Shown one piece after another: positions 36,716 to 46,700 of a DNA stretch of 64,000 bases. Every line of letters starts with the position of its first letter. The stretch's first letter is position 1. The stretch spans positions 186,001 through 250,000 of the forward strand of contig NZ_FOVU01000005.1 of NCBI RefSeq assembly GCF_900115265.1. The letters run 5' to 3'. This stretch comes from Bradyrhizobium sp. Ghvi. Its GTDB lineage: Bacteria; Pseudomonadota; Alphaproteobacteria; Rhizobiales; Xanthobacteraceae. Below the pieces are notes generated by a model. It did not search any database, had not been told where the DNA came from, and worked only from the letters and a program-made list of their open reading frames with translations. The translations under genes were made by a program, and so were the position numbers.

Positions 36716-37903
36716 ATGGGGGGAGTTCTGCAAGGCGTGCGCGTCCTCGATTTCGGGCGCTATATCGCAGGGCCCTATTGCGCGACATTGCTGGCCGAGT
36801 TCGGTGCCGAGGTCATCAGGGTCGAAAAGCGCGACGGCAGCGAGGATCGCTTCGTGGCGCCGGTCGGCGAAGGCGGTGAGGGCGCGCTGTTCCTGCAGAT
36901 CAACCGCAACAAGAAGTGCATCACGCTCGATCCGATGACGGCGGAGGGGCAGGAGGTGACGCGCCGGTTGGTCAAGACCGCGGACGTCGTCGTCGCCAAT
37001 TTGCCGCCGCAGACCTTGCGCGCGATGAAGCTCGATTACGATTCCCTGAAGGTCATCAAGCCCGACATCATCCTGACCACGGCGACCGCATTCGGCGGGC
37101 CGGGGCCCTGGTCCGACCGCGTCGGCTTCGACGGCGTCGGGCAGGTGATGTCGGGCTCGGTCTACATGACCGGTGCGGGCGACCCGCCTTACCGCGCGGC
37201 GGTGAACTGGGTCGATTTCGGCACGGCGCTGCACTGCGCGTTCGGCACGCTTGCCGCGCTGATCGAGCGCGGCAAATCCGGCCGCGGGCAGATCGTCGAG
37301 GGCGCGCTGCTCGCGACCGCGCTGTCCTTCACCAATGCCACGCTGATCGAGCAGGCGGTCATCAATGTCAATCGTGTCCCGACTGGCAATCTCGGCCAGA
37401 CAGCCGCGCCCGCCGATATCTACCGCACCAGGGACGGCTGGGTGCTGTGCCAGGTCACCGGACATCCGCTGTTCAAGCGCTGGGCGAGGCTGATGGGCGA
37501 AGAGGAGCTTTGGCTGAATGATCCGCGCTTTGCCGACGACATCAGCCGCGGCAATAACGGCGCCGTCATCAGCGAGCGAATGGCGCGCTGGTGCGCCGAG
37601 CGCACCACGCAAGAGGCTGTGGATACTCTCGGCAAAGCGATGATTCCGACTGGGCCCGTCTTGAGCCCGCAGCAGGCGCTGGATCATCCACACATTCGAG
37701 CCGCAGGCTTTCTCCACGAGGTCGACTATCCCGGCTTGCCGAAGCAGGCACCAATTGCCCGCGTCGCGATCCGGCTGTCGGAAACGCCGGGGGAGATTGC
37801 GGCACGACCGCCGACACTCGGCGAGCATACTGATTCCGTGCTGGCGGAACTTGGCTACGACAAGGCTGCGATTGCAGCACTTCGGCAGGGCGGTATCATT
37901 TAG
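36716..37903 (+). CDS. CaiB/BaiF-family CoA-transferase
   Basis: This 395-aa class III CoA-transferase moves CoA between carboxylic acids. LQGVRVLDFGRYIAGPYC opens the Rossmann-like domain, and D167 in NWVDFGTAL is at the position of the catalytic aspartate that forms the aspartyl-CoA thioester. GGAGGG at 36700-36705 fits the start at ATG 36716; an ATG at 36707 is too close to it. The gene stands alone on the plus strand, divergent from the VOC gene, so the acids it handles cannot be named. Confidence 0.88.
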   Translation: MGGVLQGVRVLDFGRYIAGPYCATLLAEFGAEVIRVEKRDGSEDRFVAPVGEGGEGALFLQINRNKKCITLDPMTAEGQEVTRRLVKTADVVVANLPPQTLRAMKLDYDSLKVIKPDIILTTATAFGGPGPWSDRVGFDGVGQVMSGSVYMTGAGDPPYRAAVNWVDFGTALHCAFGTLAALIERGKSGRGQIVEGALLATALSFTNATLIEQAVINVNRVPTGNLGQTAAPADIYRTRDGWVLCQVTGHPLFKRWARLMGEEELWLNDPRFADDISRGNNGAVISERMARWCAERTTQEAVDTLGKAMIPTGPVLSPQQALDHPHIRAAGFLHEVDYPGLPKQAPIARVAIRLSETPGEIAARPPTLGEHTDSVLAELGYDKAAIAALRQGGII

Positions 37904-38121
37904 TCGCTGCATCGAGACAAGAGTGGAAATGGGCCAGCACGTCTGCTAGACGACTGGCGGCCTGTCCTCGCGCTTGTGCGTTGGCCGACGACCTTTGCGT
38001 CGTCTGAGGTTTATGGGAGGCGCATGTTCGTGCGCCTTGTCCCATTGCATGTCCGCGACCGAATCAACACGAGCCCGGCTGCGCGTGCATCGACGATTGC
38101 TTACGACGAGAATGGATCAAC

Positions 38122-41100
38122 GTGCGTCATTCCAAGAAAGTGCGGCCAGCAAAGAACTCGCCGACCAAGAGTTCGCCCAACAAGCGCTCGCTCGCCAAGA
38201 GTCCAGCAAAGCGCTCCACAAGCAGGCGCACACCAGCCAAGACTTCGCCGAAGCCGAGCAAGAATCCGCAGCGCGCAGCGATCTCGTCGTCGTCGCCGCT
38301 CGGCATGATGGCGCTGCATCTGCTGGCGCAGTGGAAGGACTCTGGCCGTAGCGGCGTCGTCTTCCTCGCCGAGAACGAGAACAGGGCCGAACGGCTCGGC
38401 AGCGTCATTCATGCGCTGGACCCGTCCTGCGAAGTCCTGGTGTTTCCCCGGCTGAACACCTTGCCGTTCGATCAATTGGAGCCGTCGCGCGAAATCGCAG
38501 GCCGCAGAGCCCAGGTGCTGCGGCGTCTTGCGAAATCCAAACAGCCGATTTTTCTCATCTCCACCGCGGAAGCCGTGATGGAGCGCTTGCCGCCGCCGGC
38601 GAGCTTGCTGCGCCTGAACACGAGCCTGAAGGTCGGCGGCTCGTTTTCGGAAGCCGAGCTTCGCCTCCGGCTGGAAGAGCTGGGTTATGACCTCGACGAC
38701 GAACCGGACTATCCGGGCGGCGCCCTGTTTCACGGCCAGACCTTCGAGATCTTTCCCGCAGGCGCCCTGGGGCCGTTCCGGGTGGAGCATTCGGCGCGCA
38801 CGATCAAGCGGATCGTGGCGTTCGATCCGCAAGAGCACGAGATCATCTTCGAGACCAAGGAACTTCTCGTCGATCCCATGTCTGAACGAATAGCGATGTC
38901 AGGCGCGCGGGCGAGGCGCGTGACGCTGTTCGACTATTGCGGGAAAGCCAGGTGGATCGCCGATGCCGGCGCTCCCGTGCACGCCGATGCCTGGCTGAGC
39001 ACGATCGAAGAGGCCGCCGGCCGCGCGGACCGGGAGCGCGAATATCTAGGGCGGAGCGACTGGAAGCAGGCGATCCGAGGCATGAAAGTGCTGCCGCGCA
39101 GCGCTCCGTTCCAGCCAACGCCGGAATTCTCCAAGCTGTCGTCCGCTAGGAAAGCCCTGCGCGCCTTCGTCGAGGACGTCAGGCGCGCGGGCTCGCGCCT
39201 GATCTTCGTCGCGGCGCAGGAGGACGATCTGCGCGTGATGGAGCGAATGAGCGGCGTCAGGGTGGAGCGCGTCGCGGATTGGGACGAGGTCGAGAGCGCG
39301 CGCCAGCGCGACGTGGCGCTGCTGGCCGATCTCGACGCCGGCTTCGTCATTCTAGGCAAGAAGTCTGCCGTTGTCCTCACCGCGAGCGACGTGCTCGGCA
39401 GCCGCGCGCATCATCCGCAGCCGATGGCGCGAAGCTGGGGTGCGGCCTTCGATCACGCCGACGTGCCGGAGCAGGGCACGGTGGTCGTGCATCTCCAGCG
39501 CGGCATCTGTGTGCTCGACGGCCTGCAGACTATCAACACCGGCGGCGGTGCGATGCGTGAGATGGTCAGGCTATCCTTCGCCGGCGACAACGCGGTCCTG
39601 GTGCCGCCGCCCGATCTGGCGCAGATGTGGCCCTACTCGACGGAGCGCGGCAAGCTCGCGCTCGACAAGGCCGATGGCAGCACATGGTGGGCCCGCCGCG
39701 GCGAAGCCGAACAGGAGATCCAGGCGGCCGGCAGGGTGCTTGCCAAGCACATCAGCCAGCGCAAGCGGCGCAAGGCGGCCAAGCTGGTCCCGCCGGGCGC
39801 GCCTTACGAAAAATTCGTCGCGCGCTTCCCCTATTTCACGACGGTCGATCAGGCCAAGGCCATCAACGACGTGCTGGATGATCTCGCATCCGGCCATCCG
39901 ATGGACCGGGTGATCTGCGGCGACGTCGGCTTCGGCAAGACCGAGGTGGCGCTGCGCGCGGCGGCGGCCGTGGTGCTGTCGGGCAAGCAGGTCGCGATCG
40001 CGGTGCCGACGACCGTGCTGGCGAGGCAGCACGTCGCGACCTTCCGCAAGCGGTTTGCGCCCGTCGATATCGAGGTCGGCAGCCTGTCGCGCGCCACCTC
40101 TGGCGCCGAAGTGCGGGAGACCAAGGAGGGCTTGCGCAGCGGCCGGATCAAGGTCGTGGTCGGCACGCAGGCGCTGACCTCGAAGGACGTGAAGTTTAGC
40201 GATCTCGGCCTCGTCATCATCGACGAGGAGCAGCACTTTGGCGCCGCCGAGAAGGCAAAGCTCTCCGGGCTTGCCAAGAATGCACATACGCTCTGGATGA
40301 GCGCCACGCCGATCCCGCGCACGCTCGCCGCGGGCCTTGCCGGCTTCAGGGATCTGAGCGTCATCGCCTCGCCGCCCGTTCATCGCCTGCCGGTCGCAAC
40401 CAAGATCGCGCCCTTGTCGGATGCCGCGATCGCCTCGGCGCTGCTGCGTGAGCAGCGGCGGCACGGACAGAGCTTTCTGATCTGCCCGCGCATCCAGGAT
40501 CTGGAGCCCATGCTGGCGCGCGTGCAGGCGGTGGCGCCCGATCTGAAGATCGTCTCTCTGCACGGCAAATTGCCGGCCGACGAGATCGACGACCGCATGA
40601 TGACCTTCGTCGAGGGCAAGGCCGACGTTCTGCTCGCCACCAACATCGTCGAGAGCGGTCTCGACATCCCGCGCGCCAACACCATCGTGGTGTGCTGGCC
40701 GGAAAACTTTGGCCTCGCCCAATTGCATCAGTTGCGCGGGCGTGTCGGTCGCGGCGGCATCCGCGCCTTCGCCTATCTCCTGACCGAGTCGGCCTCGGGT
40801 CAATCCGAGAAGCGGCTCGCGGTGCTGGAGGAATTCAGCCGGCCGGGTGCGGGCTTTGCCATCAGTGAGCGCGACCTCGATCTCCGCGGCGCGGGCGATC
40901 TGTTCTCCGAGCAGCAGTCCGGTCACGTTCAGGTGTTCGGCCCCGTGCTCTACAGCCACCTGTTGAAAATGGCATCGGAGAAGGTCGATGACGGCAGGTC
41001 CGTGGTGTGGGTGCCCGACCTCAACCTGCCGGTCGCCGACATGCTCCCCGCGAGCTACGTGCAATCCGCCCCGGTGCGGCTGGAGCTCTATGCCCGTGCC

Positions 41101-41412
41101 GCGCGCTGCGCCAACGAGGACGAGCTCGAGGATCTCGAGGAGGAAACCTCGCGCCGTTTCGGACCATTGCCGCAGGCCGCCCGCGATTTCTTTGCGGCGG
41201 CGCGATTGAGGCTGGATTGCAAGCGCAGAGGTATCATCCGCCTGGATGTCGGCCCAAGCGCGGTGGCTGCGACGTTCCTGCCGGGACGATTGCGGAAATC
41301 CAAAGGGAAGTCGCTGCAACGTGACGGCGATCGCGTCGTCTATCACGCACCGATGCGCGATGCTCCGTTCGACCGGGTCGAGGAGCTTCTGGAGCTTCTG
41401 GACGAAGCGTGA
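38122..41412 (+). CDS. Mfd-like superfamily 2 DNA translocase with a Lys/Ser/Pro-rich N-terminal tail
   Basis: This 1096-aa protein is a paralogue of transcription-repair coupling factor. Residues about 60-330 match the UvrB-homology region. About 455-520 is an RNA-polymerase-interacting CarD-like domain (VVHLQRGICVLDGLQTI). The translocase has Walker A GDVGFGKTEV (K606), DEEQHFG (D701), SATPIPRTL and a TRG-like NIVESGLDIPRANT and QLRGRVGRGG. The first 55 residues, from GTG 38122, are repetitive (AKSPAKR, SRRTPAKTS), resembling histone H1-type tails. It is slightly shorter than usual Mfd (about 1150-1180), so the genome probably has a canonical mfd elsewhere. Confidence 0.88.
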   Translation: MRHSKKVRPAKNSPTKSSPNKRSLAKSPAKRSTSRRTPAKTSPKPSKNPQRAAISSSSPLGMMALHLLAQWKDSGRSGVVFLAENENRAERLGSVIHALDPSCEVLVFPRLNTLPFDQLEPSREIAGRRAQVLRRLAKSKQPIFLISTAEAVMERLPPPASLLRLNTSLKVGGSFSEAELRLRLEELGYDLDDEPDYPGGALFHGQTFEIFPAGALGPFRVEHSARTIKRIVAFDPQEHEIIFETKELLVDPMSERIAMSGARARRVTLFDYCGKARWIADAGAPVHADAWLSTIEEAAGRADREREYLGRSDWKQAIRGMKVLPRSAPFQPTPEFSKLSSARKALRAFVEDVRRAGSRLIFVAAQEDDLRVMERMSGVRVERVADWDEVESARQRDVALLADLDAGFVILGKKSAVVLTASDVLGSRAHHPQPMARSWGAAFDHADVPEQGTVVVHLQRGICVLDGLQTINTGGGAMREMVRLSFAGDNAVLVPPPDLAQMWPYSTERGKLALDKADGSTWWARRGEAEQEIQAAGRVLAKHISQRKRRKAAKLVPPGAPYEKFVARFPYFTTVDQAKAINDVLDDLASGHPMDRVICGDVGFGKTEVALRAAAAVVLSGKQVAIAVPTTVLARQHVATFRKRFAPVDIEVGSLSRATSGAEVRETKEGLRSGRIKVVVGTQALTSKDVKFSDLGLVIIDEEQHFGAAEKAKLSGLAKNAHTLWMSATPIPRTLAAGLAGFRDLSVIASPPVHRLPVATKIAPLSDAAIASALLREQRRHGQSFLICPRIQDLEPMLARVQAVAPDLKIVSLHGKLPADEIDDRMMTFVEGKADVLLATNIVESGLDIPRANTIVVCWPENFGLAQLHQLRGRVGRGGIRAFAYLLTESASGQSEKRLAVLEEFSRPGAGFAISERDLDLRGAGDLFSEQQSGHVQVFGPVLYSHLLKMASEKVDDGRSVVWVPDLNLPVADMLPASYVQSAPVRLELYARAARCANEDELEDLEEETSRRFGPLPQAARDFFAAARLRLDCKRRGIIRLDVGPSAVAATFLPGRLRKSKGKSLQRDGDRVVYHAPMRDAPFDRVEELLELLDEA

Positions 41413-41517
41413 TCGCGTCAACGCAATCAGGCGCTAAAGCTCAACGGATTCACATAGCCTAATGCGGAAAACACCTGGACAAGCCACAATCGTTCCGGGA
41501 ACGGGGCTACGACGGCA

Positions 41518-41607
41518 ATGGATCGCGTCGAAAAGGTATTCGTCGGGACAGCGATCACGGGCTTTCTCATTATGCTCGGGGCGATCATATGGATGATGTT
41601 GAGCTAG
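41518..41607 (+). CDS. 29-aa putative membrane peptide
   Basis: MDRVEKVFVGTAIT begins a 29-residue ORF with a charged N-terminus and one hydrophobic helix (about residues 8-27). GGAACGGGG lies about 18 bases upstream, so the ribosome site is weak. It overlaps the next small ORF by 19 bases in another frame. It is too short for homology judgement. The support is the clean hydrophobic segment and the tandem partner. Confidence 0.45.
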   Translation: MDRVEKVFVGTAITGFLIMLGAIIWMMLS

Positions 41608-41708
41608 CGGGCCGGGCAGCCTCGGCCCTTCGCATCGCCCTGCCATTTCTTGCAATCTTCGTTTGCATTGCGGTCGCTGCGTGGCTGACCTGGAGCAGGT
41701 TGCTCTAG
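41589..41708 (+). CDS. 39-aa putative membrane peptide
   Basis: This ORF starts at ATG 41589, with GGGGCG about 7 bases upstream. It encodes a short acidic head (MDDVELAGR), a hydrophobic helix (about residues 16-34) and a basic end WSRLL. It overlaps the preceding membrane ORF, an arrangement suggesting coupled translation. The function is unknown; no neighbour defines it. Confidence 0.45.
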   Translation: MDDVELAGRAASALRIALPFLAIFVCIAVAAWLTWSRLL

Positions 41709-41748
41709 GCAGGCCAGGATCTACCGCGACGCAGGCAGTCGCCGCGCG

Positions 41749-42153
41749 TCACAGCTGGCGCGGACCGATCAGTCCGCCGAGCCCGCGGATCATGGCCGCG
41801 ATGTCGATCGGCTTTTCCCAAAGCAGGACGTCCTGGAATTCAGGTGCAATGCTGACCGGATCATACCCCGTCGTGAACACGAACGGCACATGGCGCGTCC
41901 TGAGCTCTTGCGCGATCGGAAACACCATCTCGTTGCGGAGGTTCACGTCGAGCACGGCACCGTCGAGGACCGAGCCGTCATGGAGGATGCGTAGCGCGTC
42001 CTCGATTTCACCGACAGGTCCGGCGACATCGGCGCCCACAGATCGCAACGCACGGCTGATGTCGTCAGCGAGAAAATATTCATCCTCGACGACGAGAACC
42101 CGGCGTCCGGACAATGATGCGCGCTCACGTGACAGCGTTGCCGATATCATCAT
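41749..42153 (-). CDS. Single-domain response regulator
   Basis: This 134-aa receiver protein has the acidic pair VVEDE near residues 21-25, phosphoacceptor D69 (AVLDVNL), the conserved Thr in FVFTTGYD and Lys in WEKPID, and no output domain. GGAGGAAGC precedes ATG 42153. It is divergent from a CheB gene and close to an HWE kinase; single-domain receivers of this type are common partners of HWE kinases. It may be a phosphate sink or a CheY-like messenger. Confidence 0.88.
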   Translation of the reverse strand: MMISATLSRERASLSGRRVLVVEDEYFLADDISRALRSVGADVAGPVGEIEDALRILHDGSVLDGAVLDVNLRNEMVFPIAQELRTRHVPFVFTTGYDPVSIAPEFQDVLLWEKPIDIAAMIRGLGGLIGPRQL

Positions 42154-42238
42154 GCTTCCTCCAGCGCCCGAAAGACATAGGAACCATACGGCGAAGGGCC
42201 GCCTTGGTGCAAACGAAGCATGCGATGGTGGGTTCCCG

Positions 42239-43246
42239 ATGAGCAACCGCGACATCATTGTGATCGGTGGCTCCGCCGGCGCCACTGCCCCGTTGAAGCA
42301 GATATTGGCGGCACTTCCGCTCGACTTGCCGGCGGCCATATTCATCGTACTGCACATACCGGCCCAGGGCATCGGCATCCTGTCGACGGTTGCCGCCGCC
42401 GCCGGAAGGCTGCCGGTGCATCAGGCCGTCGATGGAATGGCCTTCGAGCGCGGCCACGTCTATCTGGCGGCTCCCGATCATCATCTTCTGCTCTCAGGAA
42501 ATCATATCCAGCTTGGGCGTGGTCCGCGCGAGAACATGGTCCGCCCAGCCATCGATGCCCTATTCCGGTCGGCTGCGTTACATCACGGGCCCCGCGTCAT
42601 CGGGATCGTCCTGAGCGGCCTGTTGTCCGATGGCGCCGCCGGGCTCCACACCGTCAAGCGCTGCGGCGGAGTGGCTCTGGTCCAGGATCCCGCCGACGCG
42701 ATTTCGCCGGAAATGCCGCAGCGCGCCCTGGAAGCGACCATCGCCGATCTCTGCGTCCCCGCCGCAAAACTCGGTGACGTCCTGTCCGATCTCGCGCGGG
42801 AGGTGCCGGGTGCTCCCCTTCCGGTGGCTCCCGACATCCGCCTCGAGGTCGAAATCGCAGCCGGCGAAAGGATCGGCGCCGCAAGCCTCGCCAGGATCGC
42901 CGATCCCGCGGCGCTGACTTGTCCCAGCTGCGGCGGCGTGCTGTCCGCGGTGAAGGGTGGCCAGCCCATGCGGTTTCGCTGTCAGGTCGGGCATGCCTAT
43001 ACCGCCGACGCCCTCGCCAAGGAGCAGGAAGGGCAAGTCGATGAGGCCCTGCGGGTGGCGCTGCGCATCATCGAGGAACGCGCCGAGCTGGTGCAGCGCA
43101 TGGCGGACGATGGAAGGCGGAGCGGCCGGCCTGCGGTCGCCGAAATGTACGACCTGCGCGCCGCCGAATATCGCGAATATGCCGACATGATCCGGCGTGT
43201 AGTGCTACAATCTTTCGATCCGGCGATCCGCCCGCGAGAGACGTAA
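42239..43246 (+). CDS. CheB-type methylesterase with C-terminal zinc-ribbon-like domain, no receiver
   Basis: This 335-aa protein has the full CheB catalytic triad: S12 (GGSAGA), H39 (VLHIP) and D131 (LSGLLSDGAAG). It lacks the N-terminal receiver of classical CheB. Residues about 220-260 contain CPSCGG and FRCQVGH, a likely zinc site, followed by a helical tail. It would remove methyl or amide groups from glutamyl residues of a receptor or another protein. ATG 42239 lies 85 bases from the divergent response regulator. No chemoreceptor gene is nearby. Confidence 0.88.
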   Translation: MSNRDIIVIGGSAGATAPLKQILAALPLDLPAAIFIVLHIPAQGIGILSTVAAAAGRLPVHQAVDGMAFERGHVYLAAPDHHLLLSGNHIQLGRGPRENMVRPAIDALFRSAALHHGPRVIGIVLSGLLSDGAAGLHTVKRCGGVALVQDPADAISPEMPQRALEATIADLCVPAAKLGDVLSDLAREVPGAPLPVAPDIRLEVEIAAGERIGAASLARIADPAALTCPSCGGVLSAVKGGQPMRFRCQVGHAYTADALAKEQEGQVDEALRVALRIIEERAELVQRMADDGRRSGRPAVAEMYDLRAAEYREYADMIRRVVLQSFDPAIRPRET

Positions 43247-43256
43247 GGCGTTAGCG

Positions 43257-43538
43257 ATGGCGAGCTCCCTAGCCCAGCGGATTGAACAGCTCCACGCCGA
43301 GCAGCGCCTCCTTGTGAAGGCGGATGCCGACATCGACGAGGGCTGGCTCCGGATCCGTAACCAGGAGGATCGGGTGCGCGAGCTCCAGGCCGGCGGACAT
43401 GACACGCGGCAAGCCGAACGATTGGTCGAACTGCTCAAGCAGACGCTTCTGGAATGGGAGCGGCATCGCAGCCTGATCGTCGAGCGGGTCAACTACCTCC
43501 AGCGCGAGGTCGATTCCGTCCCGCCCGCGGCCGGCTAA
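43257..43538 (+). CDS. Small helical hypothetical protein in the signalling cluster
   Basis: This 93-aa protein is strongly charged and helical (QRIEQLHAEQRLLVKADADI, DTRQAERLVELLKQTLLEWE), probably a coiled coil, with a short proline-rich end. It starts ten bases after cheB and is likely co-transcribed with it. I do not recognise a family. It could be an adaptor between CheB and the hybrid kinase downstream, but nothing in the sequence proves that. Confidence 0.65.
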   Translation: MASSLAQRIEQLHAEQRLLVKADADIDEGWLRIRNQEDRVRELQAGGHDTRQAERLVELLKQTLLEWERHRSLIVERVNYLQREVDSVPPAAG

Positions 43539-43707
43539 CCCGCCGTTTTTCCGGGGAATCCGGTCAGCCTTTCCGTCTGTCTCATGAACCTGTCTCCAGG
43601 CGGAACGCGGAGCTATTTCCGCCATTTAGCTGTTGGGATAGCCTGGTTTTCTGCTATCTGCAGACGGCTGGGTTCCTTGATGCCCGACAACGAGAGTAAC
43701 GGCAATT

Positions 43708-46700
43708 ATGGATGAAGTCGGCAAAGCGCCGGGTGCTGGGGAGCGTCAGATCAAGGCCCCGTTGGTCATTGGCGTAGGTGCCTCGGCCGGCGCGATCGAC
43801 AGCATCGAGCGCTTCTTCGGCAAGCTGGCGCTCGGCGACGACCAGGCGGTCGTGCTCGTGCTTCAGAATCGTGAGGCGCTCTCCGACGAGCGGCTGAAGG
43901 CGATCATCCAGCGTGCGGAGGGAGCCGGACTCTCCGAGGTCACCGACGGGATGACGCTCGACGGTGGAACGATCTACCTGAGCCCTATGGCCATGATCAC
44001 CACCATCCAGGGCGGTCGCCTCGCGGTCCGGAAGGCGGAGCAGGGGCCCGGCGAGCGGGCGACGATCGACAGCTTCCTGGTGTCGCTGGCGGAAGAGCGC
44101 GCCGAGCAATCGATCGGCGTGCTGCTGAGCGGGACCGACGGCGATGGCACGTTGGGTGCAGCCACCTTGAAGGATCATGGCGGTCTCGCAATCGCTGAAA
44201 AGCTTGGCGAAGAGGATGCCGAGCATCTGATCGACAGCAGCAAGCCGGCCGCCATCGCCGACTACGTGCTGGCGCCCGAGGACATTCCCGAACATATCCA
44301 GGTCTATGCACGCCATCTGCGGCGTCTGGAGGAGAAACAGGGTTTTGACGAGGTGCTGGCGGCCGCCGCGACCTCGCTGTCGCGGATTGCCGACATCCTG
44401 CGCAACAAGACCGGCAACGATTTCCACGGCTACAAGCAGAATACTTTCCTGCGCCGCGTGCAGCGACGCATGCAGGTGGTGCAGATCGAGGAGATCACCT
44501 CCTATGTCGACTTCCTCAGGAACGACAAGGACGAGGCCCAGCATCTCTTCAACGATCTCCTGATCGGCGTCACCGAGTTCTTTCGCGACAAGCGCGAATT
44601 CGAGGTGCTCGAGAGCCAGATCATTCCGAAGATCTTCGAGAACAAGGCAATGGGGCAGCAGGTTCGAGTCTGGGTGCTCGGCTGCGCGACCGGCGAGGAA
44701 GCCTATTCGATCGGCATTCTGCTGCGGGAGCATATGGCGAGGATGGATTCCGCCCCGCAGGTTCAGATCTTCGCGACCGACATCGATGGAAGGGCGCTCG
44801 CGGCCGCGCGCGTCGGTCGCTACCGCACCAATATCGAGCAGGACATGACTGCCGAGCGCCTGGCGCGCTGGTTCGTCCGTGAAGGCGATACCTATTGCGT
44901 GGTCAAGGAGCTCAGGGAGATGTGTATTTTCTCCCAGCACAACGTGATCAAGGACGCGCCGTTCTCGAAACTCGATCTGGTCTCCTGCCGCAATCTGCTC
45001 ATCTATCTGAACGCCGAGCTTCAGAACCGCGTCATCCCGCTGTTTCATTTTGCCCTGCTGCCGGAGCGCTATCTGTTCCTCGGCAATTCCGAGAACGTGA
45101 CGCGGCATCCCAAGCTGTTCGCGCCGGTCGACCGCCGTGCGCGCATTTTCAAGAAGCTGGATACGGGCACGCGGCTGCCGCCGGAATTCCCGATCTCGAC
45201 CTCGGCGGGCCGTGTTCCGGTCGAGCTGCCGCCGGTTCGTTCGTTCGGGCCCGACGTCGGGTTGGAGCGCCGCGCGCAGCGGATCGCCGAGCGTTATGCG
45301 CCGGCCTATGTGATCACGGACGACAATTTCCAGATCCTCCATTTCTCCGGCCGCACCGGACGCTATATCGAGCCGACGGCGGGGGCCGCTTCGCTCGACC
45401 TGCTTCAGCTCGTGCACCGCGACCTCCGTCTGGAATTACGTACGGCGCTCAGCCGCGCGGCCGAAACCAGCGAGCCCGCCCACGCCGACCAGATCCAGCT
45501 CGGCGTCAATGGTCATCGGGTGCTCGTCGACATCACCGTGGAGCCGATCCAGGAGGGTGCGAACGCCCATCGCAATTTTGTCGTCCTGTTCAAGGACAGT
45601 CCGGCGCGCGGGCCGGAAGCAAGCGACAGCAATCCAGGCAGCCTGGTGCGAACCGAGCATGTCGAGCGGCTCGAAAGCGATTTGCGCGCGACGCGCGAGC
45701 GGCTGCAGGCCACGATCGAGGAGCTCGAAAGCACCAACGAGGAGCTGAAATCCTCGAACGAGGAGTACCAGTCCCTCAACGAAGAGTTGCAATCGGCCAA
45801 TGAAGAGCTGGAAACCTCGCGCGAGGAATTGCAGTCGGTCAACGAGGAGCTGACCACCGTGAACGGCGAGCTGGCGCATCGCGTCCAGGAGCTGACGCGC
45901 GCCACCAGCGACCTGAAGAATTTCCTCGAGAGCACGCAGATTGCAACCGTGTTCCTGGACAACGACCTGCGCGTGATGAACTTCACGCCGGCGATCACCC
46001 AGATCCTGCATCTGGTCGAGACCGATACCGGGCGCCCCATTGCGCACATCAAGGCGCGGATCCCGATCGAGGAGCTCTATGACGAAATCCGGCGCGTGCT
46101 GCGCACCCTCGCCAGCGCCGAGCGCGAGCTGACCGCGCCTGACAGCGGCACGCGCTACATCGTGCGCATCCTGCCGTATCGCAGCATCGACAATTTCATC
46201 GCCGGCGTGGTCATCACCTTCATCGACGTCACCGCGATCACGCGTGCGGAGGAACGGCAACGGCTGCTGCTTGCAGAGCTTCAGCACCGCGTGCGCAACA
46301 CGCTCGGCGTCGTCAGGTCGATCGCCCGCCGTTCGGCCGAGACGAGCTCTACCGTCGAGGAATATTCGGCGCATCTGGACGGCCGCCTGAACGCCTTTGC
46401 GCGAACCCAGGCGCTGGTGACGCGCGATCCGGAAGGCGGCGTCGATCTCGAATACCTCGTCGTGGAGGAACTGCTCGCCTACAACGCCCGCGAGGGCGAG
46501 CAGATGCGCGTGTCCGGCCCCGTGGTGCGCTTCCAGCCCAAGGCGGCCGAGACCTTTGCGCTCGCGATCCATGAGCTGGCGACGAATTCGCTCAAATACG
46601 GCGCGCTCGGGCATCCCTCGGGCCGCCTCGAAATCTCCTGGCGCATCGATGAATCCGCCGATCCGCCGCAACTGCTGTTCGACTGGCGCGAGCGGGGCGG

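Noticed and set aside
37974..38351. Short plus-strand frames upstream of the Mfd-like gene
   Set aside because: They overlap the repetitive start of the helicase gene and read as its shadows.
39571..41421. 616-codon minus-strand open frame
   Set aside because: It lies opposite the helicase motifs of the Mfd-like protein; those motifs fix the real frame.
43654..45417. 587-codon minus-strand open frame
   Set aside because: It is antisense to the CheB and CheR domains and has no domain of its own.
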